Made by a program: the position numbers and the translations under genes. Source: Sphingomonas sp. Leaf20 (GTDB lineage Bacteria; Pseudomonadota; Alphaproteobacteria; Sphingomonadales; Sphingomonadaceae). From it: DNA of 64,000 nucleotides. Below are positions 16,478 through 24,426 of this stretch, piece by piece. Every line of letters starts with the position of its first letter. Position 1 is the stretch's first letter. Below the pieces are notes generated by a model. The model saw only the letters and a list, made by a program, of their open reading frames with translations. It did not search any database and was not told where the DNA came from. The stretch is from NCBI RefSeq assembly GCF_001421535.1, contig NZ_LMKN01000001.1, positions 620,001 through 684,000 on the forward strand. Reading direction: 5' to 3'.

Positions 16478-18994
16478 ATGGCGTCCGATCCTTCCCCCAC
16501 TCCGACGACGGCGATCCGCCGTACCACCGACAGGTTGCGGGGCGGGTTCGCACGCGCCTGGGCAAGCCGTTGGACCAAGGCGGCGCTCGCGCTGGTCGGG
16601 GCCGGGCTGATCGCAATCTTCGCCTTCTGGCTGATCGTGGTGCGCGATCTTCCCTCGGTCGATACGCTTCGCACCTATGAGCCGCCGCTGCCGACCAACG
16701 TGCGCGGCATCGATGGCGCGCCGATCCACAGCTATGCGCGCGAACGCCGTGTCGAACTGAGCTTCGCCGAATATCCGCCGATGCTCGTCAACGCGTTCCT
16801 AGCGGCCGAGGACAAGTCGTTCTTCGAGCATCACGGCGTCGATTATCCCGGGCTCGCCGGCGCGGTGTATGACTATGTGTCCAAGATCGGCAGCGGCCGC
16901 CGCGCGCGCGGTGGATCGACGATCACCCAGCAGGTTGCCAAGAACCTGTTGATCGGCAACGCCTATTCGCCATCGCGCAAGCTGCGCGAGGCGGTGCTGG
17001 CCTACAAGATCGAGGATACGCTGACCAAGCAGCAGATCCTCGAACTCTATCTCAACCAGATCGCGCTGGGGCGAAACGCATTCGGGGTCGAGGCCGCGAG
17101 CCACGCCTATTTCGACAAGGATCTGGGCCAGCTCGACCTCGCGCAGATGGCGTATCTGGCGATCCTGCCGAAGGGGCCGTCCAACTACGATCCGGCGCGC
17201 TATGCCGAACGCGCGATGATCCGGCGCAATTACGTGCTCGACCGGATGCTGCAGAACGGCTTCATCACGCGTGCGCAGTTCAGCGAAGCCAATGCCCAGC
17301 CGCTGGGCACGGTGATGCGCCGCACGCCCAAGTTCGAAAGCGTCGGCGGCTATTTCGTCGAGGAAGTCCGCCGCCAGCTGATGGCGAAGTTCGGCGAAAG
17401 TGCGAAGGACGGCCCGTACAGCGTCTATTCGGGCGGCCTGTGGGTGCGGACCTCGTTCGACACGCGGCTGCAGGATCTGGCGCAGCAGGCACTGCGTGAC
17501 GGCCTGGTGCGGTTCGACAGCGGGCGTGGCTGGAACGGGCCGATCCGCCATGTCGAGATCGAGGACGACAACTGGCTCCAGCCGTTGCTCAACAGCAATA
17601 TCGCGCTCGACTATCGCGACTGGGTCGCGGCGATCGTGACGGGCAAGGACGGCAACGCCTGGAACCTCGGCTTCCGCACGGGCAAGACCGGCACGCTGCC
17701 GCGCTATGCCGCGCAGATGGCGGTGCGCGGCAAGGGCGGCAACGCGTTCGGCGCGATCAAGACGGGTGACATCATCGCGGTGGCGCCCGACGGCGGCGAC
17801 TTCGCGTTGCGCGCGATCCCCAAGGTATCGGGCGCCTTCGTCGTCGAGGAGCCCGCGAGCGGCCGCGTGCTGGCGATGCAGGGCGGCTTCGACGACCGGC
17901 TGCAGGCATTCAACCGCGCGACTCAGGCGATGCGGCAGCCGGGATCGACGATCAAGCCGATCGTCTATTCCGCCGCGCTCGACAACGGGATGACGCCCGC
18001 GTCGATCATCGTCGATGGCCCGTTCTGCGTCTATCAGGGCGCGCGGCTCGGGCAAAAATGCTTCCGCAACTTCGGCAATTCGCGCGGCGCCGGGCCGCAC
18101 ACGATGCGCTGGGGAATCGAACAGTCGCGCAACCTGATGACCGTGCGGACCGCCGCACAGACCGGGATGCCGAAGGTCGTCGCCACCATCAAGAAGATGG
18201 GCGTCGGCGACTACGCGCCCTATCTCTCGTTCGCGCTGGGCGCGGGCGAGACGACGGTGGGGCGGATGGTCAACGCCTATTCGATCCTCGCGAACAACGG
18301 CAAGGGCGGTCCTCCCTCGCTGATCGACTTCGTCCAGGATCGTCACGGCAAGGTGATCTGGCCCGAGAACTGGCGCGCCTGCGACCGCTGCAACGCGCCC
18401 GACTGGGACGGCAAGCCGATGCCGCGGCCGGTCACGCGCCAGCGTCAGGTGCTCGACGCGATGACCGCGTACCAGATGGTCCACATCACCGAAGGCGTCG
18501 TCCAGCGCGGCACCGCGGTGACGCTGCGCGATCTCGACCGGCCGATGTTCGGCAAGACCGGGACCAACAATGGCCCGACCGACGTGTGGTTCATCGGCGG
18601 TACGCCGCAGTTCGTCGGCGGGTTGTATATCGGCTTCGACACGCCGCGGAACCTGGGTGGCGCCGCGCAGGGCGGCACGCTCGCCGCGCCGATTTTCAAG
18701 CAGTTCGCGGTCAAGGCCTATGAGGATCTGCCCAAGCTGCCGTTCCGCGCGCCTGCGGGGATCCGCATGGTCCGTATCGATCGCGGCAGCGGGCGGCCAG
18801 TCTACGGGACCTGGCCCAACACCGACGATCCGAAGCCCGCGGTGATCTGGGAGGCGTTCAAGCCCGAGAGCGAGCCGCGGCGCGCCGCGCGCCGTGCAGG
18901 CCCCGCCCCGGCCGCTGCCGCGACGGTCGCCGTGAAAAAGGCCGAAGCCCCGCGCGACAGCGATTTCTTGCAAAGAGAAGGCGGAATCTACTAG
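16478..18994 (+). CDS. mrcA: Class A penicillin-binding protein (PBP1A type)
   Basis: Bifunctional peptidoglycan glycosyltransferase and transpeptidase of 838 residues, anchored by one N-terminal helix (about 35-57). The glycosyltransferase domain has Glu111 in AAEDKSFFEHHGVD, then GSTITQQVAKN and KIEDTLTKQQILELYLN. The transpeptidase domain has Ser490-Thr-Ile-Lys493 in PGSTIKPIVY, SRN in EQSRNLMT, and Lys693-Thr-Gly in FGKTGTNNG. ATG 16478 is chosen because it gives MASDPSPTP and the membrane anchor; an upstream in-frame ATG at 16370 is possible. It is divergent from hrpB, and prfB follows after a repeat. Confidence 0.95.
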   Translation: MASDPSPTPTTAIRRTTDRLRGGFARAWASRWTKAALALVGAGLIAIFAFWLIVVRDLPSVDTLRTYEPPLPTNVRGIDGAPIHSYARERRVELSFAEYPPMLVNAFLAAEDKSFFEHHGVDYPGLAGAVYDYVSKIGSGRRARGGSTITQQVAKNLLIGNAYSPSRKLREAVLAYKIEDTLTKQQILELYLNQIALGRNAFGVEAASHAYFDKDLGQLDLAQMAYLAILPKGPSNYDPARYAERAMIRRNYVLDRMLQNGFITRAQFSEANAQPLGTVMRRTPKFESVGGYFVEEVRRQLMAKFGESAKDGPYSVYSGGLWVRTSFDTRLQDLAQQALRDGLVRFDSGRGWNGPIRHVEIEDDNWLQPLLNSNIALDYRDWVAAIVTGKDGNAWNLGFRTGKTGTLPRYAAQMAVRGKGGNAFGAIKTGDIIAVAPDGGDFALRAIPKVSGAFVVEEPASGRVLAMQGGFDDRLQAFNRATQAMRQPGSTIKPIVYSAALDNGMTPASIIVDGPFCVYQGARLGQKCFRNFGNSRGAGPHTMRWGIEQSRNLMTVRTAAQTGMPKVVATIKKMGVGDYAPYLSFALGAGETTVGRMVNAYSILANNGKGGPPSLIDFVQDRHGKVIWPENWRACDRCNAPDWDGKPMPRPVTRQRQVLDAMTAYQMVHITEGVVQRGTAVTLRDLDRPMFGKTGTNNGPTDVWFIGGTPQFVGGLYIGFDTPRNLGGAAQGGTLAAPIFKQFAVKAYEDLPKLPFRAPAGIRMVRIDRGSGRPVYGTWPNTDDPKPAVIWEAFKPESEPRRAARRAGPAPAAAATVAVKKAEAPRDSDFLQREGGIY

Positions 18995-19007
18995 CGCAGT
19001 TCCTACA

Positions 19008-19089
19008 TCGTCATCCCAGCGCACGCTGGGATCTCCGTCCGCACCCGCGCGCTCGCGGACGGAGATCCCGGCGTCCGCCGGGATGACGG
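19008..19089. repeat. Family A palindromic repeat between the PBP gene and prfB
   Basis: The left arm CGTCATCCCAGCGCACGCTG and the right arm ending GGCGTCCGCCGGGATGACGG each form a hairpin and pair with each other, with GATCTCCGTCCGC/GCGGACGGAGATC at the centre. Length is about 82 bp, with the same CGTCATCC start and GGATGACGG end as the other family A copies. Confidence 0.88.
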
Positions 19090-19107
19090 ACATTTTGGAG
19101 AATACCC

Positions 19108-20235
19108 ATGCGCGCCGAAGCGCAGGCTCACGTAGACACCATCAAAGACGCGCTGGCCTTGCTGCGCCGCTTCCTCGACTGGGACCGCGCGCTGCGTCGT
19201 CTCGACGAGCTGAACGCGCGCGTCGAGGATCAGGCGCTCTGGTCCGATCCCAAGGCCGCGCAGGAGGTGATGCGCGAGCGTCGTCGTCTCGACGAGGCGA
19301 TCGGCGCGACTCGCGCGATCGAGAGCGAGCTGGCGGACACGTCCGAGCTGATCGAGATGGCCGAGGCCGAGGGCGACACCGCGATGGAAGCCGACGGCGT
19401 CGCTGCGCTCGCCGAACTCGCCGCGCGTGCCGACAAGGACAAGATCAAGGCGCTGCTCGCGGGCGAGGCCGATGGCAACGACACCTATATCGAGGTCAAT
19501 GCCGGCGCCGGCGGCACCGAGAGCCAGGACTGGGCGGGGATGCTCAGCCGGATGTATTCGCGCTGGGGCGAGCGCCACGGGCTGAAGGTCGAGCTGATCG
19601 ACCAGCATTCGGGCGAGCAGGCGGGGATCAAGTCCGCCACGCTGCTGCTGAAAGGCGAGAACGCGTACGGCTATGCCAAGACCGAGAGCGGCGTCCACCG
19701 ACTCGTCCGGATCAGCCCGTACGACTCGGCCGCGCGTCGCCACACCTCGTTCGCCAGCGTCTGGGTCTATCCGGTCGTCGACGACAATATCGAGGTCGAG
19801 TATAACGAGAGCGATCTGCGCATCGACACCTATCGTGCGTCGGGCGCGGGCGGGCAGCACATCAACACGACCGATTCGGCGGTGCGCATCACGCACATCC
19901 CGACCGGCATCGTCGTGCAGTGCCAGAACCAGCGGTCGCAGCACAAGAACAAGGCCGAGGCGTACAACCAGCTCCGCGCGCGGCTGTACGAGCGCGAACT
20001 GGCGATCCGCGAAGCCGCGGCGAATGCCGAGAATGCGGGCAAGACCGATATCGGCTGGGGTCACCAGATCCGGTCCTACGTGCTGCAGCCGTACCAGATG
20101 GTGAAGGACCTGCGCACGGGCGTCGTCTCGACCAGCCCGTCGGACGTGCTCGACGGCGATCTCGAGCTGTTCATGGCGGCGGCGCTGTCGCAGCGCGTGA
20201 CCGGCGAGGCTGTCGAGGTGGAGGACGTCGATTGA
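19108..20235 (+). CDS. prfB: Peptide chain release factor 2
   Basis: RF2 reads UGA and UAA stop codons and triggers peptide release. The single uninterrupted frame of 375 residues shows no UGA codon where the autoregulatory +1 frameshift lies in E. coli prfB, so that control is absent. The catalytic GGQ is at 248-250 ([15 protein letters not shown]). The stop-codon-reading tripeptide is SPY (203-205) in [15 protein letters not shown], where E. coli RF2 has SPF. The downstream gene overlaps the stop by four bases (TTGA). Confidence 0.97.
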   Translation: MRAEAQAHVDTIKDALALLRRFLDWDRALRRLDELNARVEDQALWSDPKAAQEVMRERRRLDEAIGATRAIESELADTSELIEMAEAEGDTAMEADGVAALAELAARADKDKIKALLAGEADGNDTYIEVNAGAGGTESQDWAGMLSRMYSRWGERHGLKVELIDQHSGEQAGIKSATLLLKGENAYGYAKTESGVHRLVRISPYDSAARRHTSFASVWVYPVVDDNIEVEYNESDLRIDTYRASGAGGQHINTTDSAVRITHIPTGIVVQCQNQRSQHKNKAEAYNQLRARLYERELAIREAAANAENAGKTDIGWGHQIRSYVLQPYQMVKDLRTGVVSTSPSDVLDGDLELFMAAALSQRVTGEAVEVEDVD

Positions 20236-20954
20236 CGCTGAGGGATGTCCTCGTCCTGATGCTGTCGCCGGTGTTCCTGCTCGCGGCCTGCGACGGTAGC
20301 AAGCCGTTGATCAAGCGCGAGCCGAAGGAACCCGTGTTCCCCGCCGCCGACCGTCCGGTCGCGTCGATCGTGTCGTCGCGCTGGTCCAACGAAGAGGCAC
20401 GCGATCGGCTGAACGAGGCGGGCGAGGTCATGAACAAGGCCGACATCCGCAAGGGCATGACCGTCGCTGACATCGGCGCGGGCGAGGGCTATTACACGAT
20501 CCGCATGGCCGCGCGCGTCGGCAAGGAAGGCCGCGTGCTGGCGGAGGACATCGTCGCCAACGTCCGCGACCAGCTGGCGGAACGCGTCGCGCGCGAGGAT
20601 CTGGCCAATGTCAGCGTGAAGCTCGGCGAGCCGAACGACGCGAAGCTGCCCGAAGCGAGTTTCGACCGCGTGCTGATGGTGCACATGTACCACGAGATCG
20701 AGCAGCCCTATGAATTCCTCTGGCGGCTCCGGCCATCGCTGAAGCCGGACGGGCTGGTCGTCGTCGTCGATGCCGACCGCCAGACGCAGAACCACGGCAC
20801 CCCCCCTGCGCTGTTGAAGTGCGAATTCGCCGCGGTCGGCTATACCGAGGTCGATACCGACGCCATGCCCTCGGCGGGCGGCTACATCGCCACCTTCCGC
20901 GCGACGGGCCCGCGCCCTGCCCCGGACGCGATCCGCGCCTGTCGGCTGCGCTGA
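20232..20954 (+). CDS. SAM-dependent methyltransferase-like protein with lipoprotein signal
   Basis: A 240-residue protein. After a short hydrophobic N-terminus with lipobox LLAAC (Cys20 from the TTG start), it has a class I methyltransferase fold: motif [13 protein letters not shown] at 78-89, then GRVLAEDI and [16 protein letters not shown], the UbiE/MerR-like layout. The TTG at 20232 overlaps the prfB stop; ATG 20259 is an alternative that still keeps a hydrophobic start and the LLAAC. A SAM-binding fold carrying a lipoprotein export signal is unusual because SAM is cytoplasmic. Confidence 0.82.
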   Translation: MTLRDVLVLMLSPVFLLAACDGSKPLIKREPKEPVFPAADRPVASIVSSRWSNEEARDRLNEAGEVMNKADIRKGMTVADIGAGEGYYTIRMAARVGKEGRVLAEDIVANVRDQLAERVAREDLANVSVKLGEPNDAKLPEASFDRVLMVHMYHEIEQPYEFLWRLRPSLKPDGLVVVVDADRQTQNHGTPPALLKCEFAAVGYTEVDTDAMPSAGGYIATFRATGPRPAPDAIRACRLR

Positions 20955-20996
20955 CGCCCTGCCCGTCGTTGTGACGGCGCGGCTCCCCCCCCCCTT

Positions 20997-21079
20997 CCGT
21001 CATCCTGACGAAGGTCAGGATCCAGAGCCACAGGCGGCACGGTCCTAACCCTGGATCCTGACTTTCGTCAGGATGACGG
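20997..21079. repeat. Family A palindromic repeat upstream of thyA
   Basis: The left arm CCGTCATCCTGACGAAGGTC and the right arm ending CTTTCGTCAGGATGACGG closely match the repeat at 4881-4964, including the CAGGATCCAG/CTGGATCCTG inner arms. Length 83 bp. Confidence 0.9.
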
Positions 21080-21184
21080 CGACCTCAGCCTGTCCCGACC
21101 GTCACGCAACGCCTCGTCACTCGACAAACGCACGCCGACGACATTCCCTTGAGCCAGGGCGCGCACCCGACTACGCCCGCCGCC

Positions 21185-21979
21185 ATGCGCCAGTATCTCG
21201 ACCTCATGGACCGCGTGCTCTCGACCGGAGTCGAGACGATGGACCGCACCGGCACCGGCACGCTGAGCGTGTTCGGCGCGCAGATGCGCTTCGATCTCGC
21301 CGCGGGCTTTCCCGTGCTCACGACCAAGAAGCTCCACCTCCGCTCGATCATCGTCGAGCTTTTGTGGTTCCTGCGCGGCGACACCAACGTCCGCTGGCTG
21401 CAGGAGCGGAAAGTCGCGATCTGGGACGAATGGGCGAACGAGAACGGCGATCTCGGCCCGGTCTATGGCAAGCAGTGGCGTGACTGGGCGACCGCCGACG
21501 GCCGCCACATCGACCAGATCGCCGAGCTGATCGACCAGATCAAGACCAACCCCGCCTCGCGCCGCCAGATCGTCAGCGCGTGGAACCCCGGCGACCTGCA
21601 CGCGATGGCGCTCGCGCCGTGCCACTGCCTGTTCCAGACGCATGTCGCGAACGGCAAGCTGTCGCTGCAACTCTACCAGCGCTCGGGCGACATCTTCCTC
21701 GGCGTACCGTTCAACATCGCCAGCTACGCGCTGCTCACGCACATCCTCGCGCAGCAATGCGGGCTCGAGGTCGGCGAGTTCATCTGGACCGGCGGCGACT
21801 GCCACCTCTATTCGAATCATCTGGAGCAGGCGCGGCTGCAACTGAGCCGCGACCCCGGCCCGCTCCCGCGACTCGAGATCGTCCGCAAGCCGGACTCGAT
21901 CGACGCGTACGAGTATGAGGATTTCGTGCTCCACGATTACGTGGCGCAGCCGCATATCAAGGCGCCCGTCGCGGTCTGA
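21185..21979 (+). CDS. thyA: Thymidylate synthase
   Basis: Makes dTMP from dUMP using methylenetetrahydrofolate. The 264-residue product from ATG 21185 ([12 protein letters not shown]) has the same length as the E. coli enzyme, and its catalytic Cys falls at residue 146 (APCHCLFQ), as in E. coli. [23 protein letters not shown] and the C-terminal IKAPVAV are conserved. An upstream TTG (21149) could add 12 residues but is less likely. folA, which regenerates the folate cofactor, lies two genes downstream. Confidence 0.97.
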   Translation: MRQYLDLMDRVLSTGVETMDRTGTGTLSVFGAQMRFDLAAGFPVLTTKKLHLRSIIVELLWFLRGDTNVRWLQERKVAIWDEWANENGDLGPVYGKQWRDWATADGRHIDQIAELIDQIKTNPASRRQIVSAWNPGDLHAMALAPCHCLFQTHVANGKLSLQLYQRSGDIFLGVPFNIASYALLTHILAQQCGLEVGEFIWTGGDCHLYSNHLEQARLQLSRDPGPLPRLEIVRKPDSIDAYEYEDFVLHDYVAQPHIKAPVAV

Positions 21980-22053
21980 ACCGATAGCGAATCGCAATAG
22001 GAACCGGGCGCGGCGCCCGCGGTTGACCGTCCGAACCCATTCGGAAGGCCATC

Positions 22054-22572
22054 ATGGACATCACCCAGCTCATCCTCGACGAACACGCGCAGCAGCGTGC
22101 GCTCTTCGCGCAGATCGATTCGATCGACGCCAAGGACACCGAGGCGCTGTCGGCGCTGTGGACGCGCCTCAAGAACCTGCTCGACGCGCATGCCGAGGCG
22201 GAAGAGCGTTTCTTCTACCCGCGCCTCATGAAGATCGGCACCGGCGGCAACGACGCCGACTCGGCCGCCGAGGAGACCGAAGACGCAATCGAGGATCACA
22301 ACGACATCCGCGAGACCGGCGAAGCCGTCGACAAGCACCCGGTCGGCTCGGACGCGTGGTTCGAGGCGGTCGGCGAATGCAACAAGGCGAACAGCGATCA
22401 CCTCGCCGAGGAAGAGCGCCAGGGCCTGACCGACTTCCGCAAGCATGCGACACTCGAAGAGCGGCATGAGCTCGGCGTCCGGTTCGCGGCGTTCGAGGCG
22501 AACCACCTGAACGGCGTGAAGGTCGTCGAGAAGGATCCCGAGGCGTACGTCAAGGAACACGCCCCGAACTGA
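22054..22572 (+). CDS. Hemerythrin HHE domain-containing protein
   Basis: A 172-residue soluble protein beginning MDITQLILDEHAQQRALF, with further His/Glu motifs HAEAEERFFYPRL (about residues 47-59) and IEDHNDIRET, consistent with a four-helix HHE domain carrying a di-iron site. Possible roles are oxygen or nitric oxide handling or iron-sulfur repair. It sits between thyA and folA but has no evident role in folate metabolism. Confidence 0.88.
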   Translation: MDITQLILDEHAQQRALFAQIDSIDAKDTEALSALWTRLKNLLDAHAEAEERFFYPRLMKIGTGGNDADSAAEETEDAIEDHNDIRETGEAVDKHPVGSDAWFEAVGECNKANSDHLAEEERQGLTDFRKHATLEERHELGVRFAAFEANHLNGVKVVEKDPEAYVKEHAPN

Positions 22573-22582
22573 TTCCCTCCTT

Positions 22583-22741
22583 ACCACCCCGGCCTTCGCC
22601 GGGGGAGCTAGAGATCGGAGCCTCCCCTGACACCACCACCCCGGCGAAGGCCGGGGTCCAGGTGGAAAGGCGGTCGTAACGGAGCGCCGTCTTTCACCAC
22701 CGACGTCCCCCAACTGGGCCCCGGCCTTCGCCGGGGTGGTG
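22583..22741. repeat. Family C palindrome cluster between hemerythrin gene and folA
   Basis: Three related units: ACCACCCCGGCCTTCGCCGG (from 22585), ACCACCCCGGCGAAGGCCGG (from about 22635) and CCCCGGCCTTCGCCGGGG ending about 22737. The second is inverted relative to the first and third, so alternative pairings are possible. It fills most of the 200-base intergenic gap. Confidence 0.82.
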
Positions 22742-22786
22742 ATACAAGCATAGCCCCCCGCCCCCCGATCCGGCATGATGCGCCGC

Positions 22787-23251
22787 ATGATCACCTTCTA
22801 CCTCGCCCGTGCCACCAACGGCGTCATCGGCCGCGACGGCCAGCTCCCCTGGCGCCTCCCCGCAGACCTCAAGCGCTTCAAGGCGCTGACGATGGGCAAG
22901 CCGATGGTGATGGGGCGCAAGACGTTCGAGAGCTTCCCGAGCCCCCTCCCCGGCCGCCGCCACATCGTCCTCACGCGCGGCCACTGGCACGCCGACGGCG
23001 CGGAGGTCGCACACTCGATCGACGAGGCGCTCGCGATGGCGGGCGACGAGGTCGCGGTAATCGGCGGCGCGCAGATCTATGCGCAGTTGCTCCCCCATGC
23101 GGATCGGATCGAACTCACCGAAGTCCATGACGAGCCCGAGGGCGACGCGATCGTCCCCGCGTTCGACGGCTGGCGAGAGATCGCGCGCGAGGACCACCCC
23201 GGCGAAAAGCAGTGCCCACCCTTCAGCTTCGTCACGCTCACCCGCCGCTGA
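22787..23251 (+). CDS. folA: Dihydrofolate reductase
   Basis: Reduces dihydrofolate to tetrahydrofolate with NADPH. The 154-residue product has the family landmarks NGVIGRDGQLPWRLPADLKRFKALT, MVMGRKTFESF, GRRHIVLTR and VIGGAQIYAQLLPHADRIELTEV. ATG 22787 gives MITFYLARA; an ATG twelve bases upstream (22775) is an alternative. Completes a thyA-folA functional pair. Confidence 0.96.
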   Translation: MITFYLARATNGVIGRDGQLPWRLPADLKRFKALTMGKPMVMGRKTFESFPSPLPGRRHIVLTRGHWHADGAEVAHSIDEALAMAGDEVAVIGGAQIYAQLLPHADRIELTEVHDEPEGDAIVPAFDGWREIAREDHPGEKQCPPFSFVTLTRR

Positions 23252-23337
23252 AGACTGTTCTCCCCCGAAGCCGGCGCGGGCCGGCAAGCGTAAGGAGGGA
23301 CTATCGTGATCCGCGGCGTCTGGGTACTGACCCGTAC

Positions 23338-24264
23338 ATGCAACGGCTCGACGGTGGCGCATCCATCCCTTCGTATCTGGCGGACGGGATCGTGGCGCTG
23401 GGTAATTTCGACGGATTCCATCTCGGTCACCAGGCGGTGGTCGCGCGCGCGATCGCGTGGGCGAAGGCCGAGGGTCGCCCCGCGCTGGTCGCGACGTTCG
23501 ATCCGCATCCGGTGCGCCATTTCCGCCCCGCTACGCCCCCCTTCCGCCTGACCACGCTCGACCAGCGCGAGCGGCTGTTCGCAGACGCTGGCGCCGATGC
23601 GATGGTGGTGTTCCATTTCGACGGCGATCTCGCCGCGCTGACCGCCGAGCAGTTCGTCGCCGACCGGCTCGAACGCAATCTGCGGATCGGCGGCGTGGTG
23701 ACGGGCGAGGACTTTACCTTCGGCCATGCCAAGAGCGGCACGGTCCACACGCTCGCCGCACGCGGCCCGGTCCACGGATTCCGCGCGGAGACCGTCGGCG
23801 CGGTCGCGCTGGATGGCGAGACGGTGTCCTCGACCCGAATCCGCGAGGCGCTGCGGGCCGGCGACATGGCGACCGCGACGCGGCTGCTCACCCGCCCGTT
23901 CGCGATCGAGGGCGTGGTGCAGCATGGCGACAAGCTCGGCCGCACGATCGGCTATCCGACCGCGAATATCGACATGGGCAAGTATCTGCGTCCCGCCTAC
24001 GGGATCTATGCGGTGACCGGGCAGCTGGAGGACGGTCGCATCCTGAAGGGCGCCGCCAATCTCGGCATACGCCCGAGCTTCGATCCGCCCAAGGAATTGC
24101 TCGAGCCGCATTTCTTCGATTTCGCCGAGGACCTGTACGGCCGCCGCATCGAGGTCTCGCTGATCGACTATCTTCGTCCCGAGGCGAAGTTCGACGGCCT
24201 CGACCCGCTGATCGCGCAGATGGATGCCGATTGCGCGCGGGCACGGGCGATTCTGGCGCGATAG
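23338..24264 (+). CDS. ribF: Bifunctional riboflavin kinase / FAD synthetase
   Basis: Phosphorylates riboflavin to FMN and adenylylates FMN to FAD. The 308-residue product has the nucleotidyltransferase signature ALGNFDGFHLGHQAVV (about residues 20-35), TFDPHP, SSTRIREAL, then the kinase domain with GRTIGYPTANIDM and GIYAVTG. ATG 23338 gives the usual N-terminal length; longer starts would run into folA. ileS and lspA follow, the common ribF-ileS-lspA order. Confidence 0.97.
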   Translation: MQRLDGGASIPSYLADGIVALGNFDGFHLGHQAVVARAIAWAKAEGRPALVATFDPHPVRHFRPATPPFRLTTLDQRERLFADAGADAMVVFHFDGDLAALTAEQFVADRLERNLRIGGVVTGEDFTFGHAKSGTVHTLAARGPVHGFRAETVGAVALDGETVSSTRIREALRAGDMATATRLLTRPFAIEGVVQHGDKLGRTIGYPTANIDMGKYLRPAYGIYAVTGQLEDGRILKGAANLGIRPSFDPPKELLEPHFFDFAEDLYGRRIEVSLIDYLRPEAKFDGLDPLIAQMDADCARARAILAR

Positions 24265-24276
24265 ACCCGCCCCAAT

Positions 24277-24360
24277 CCGTCACCCCAGCGCAAGCTGGGG
24301 TATCCCGGTAACGACGCGGCCCCCCGCGGCACGATACCCCAGCGTTCGCTGGGGTGACGG
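24277..24360. repeat. Family A palindromic repeat between ribF and ileS (84 bp)
   Basis: The left arm CCGTCACCCCAGCGCAAGCT and the right arm ending AGCGTTCGCTGGGGTGACGG, with TGGGGTATC/GATACCCCA inner pairing. The length of exactly 84 bp equals the intragenic copies. Confidence 0.9.
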
Positions 24361-24426
24361 AAGTAAAAGGGGAGCAAACGGCCGGGGTGACGTGCCACAC
24401 CGGACGCGCTACAGCCCGGCCCACTT

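Noticed and set aside
19108..19260. Programmed frameshift in prfB
   Set aside because: The frame is continuous from ATG with no internal UGA near codon 25.
23255..23305. Another palindromic repeat between folA and ribF
   Set aside because: CCGGCGCGGGCCGG gives only a short palindrome; it lacks the arms of families A, B or C, so it may at most be a degenerate remnant.
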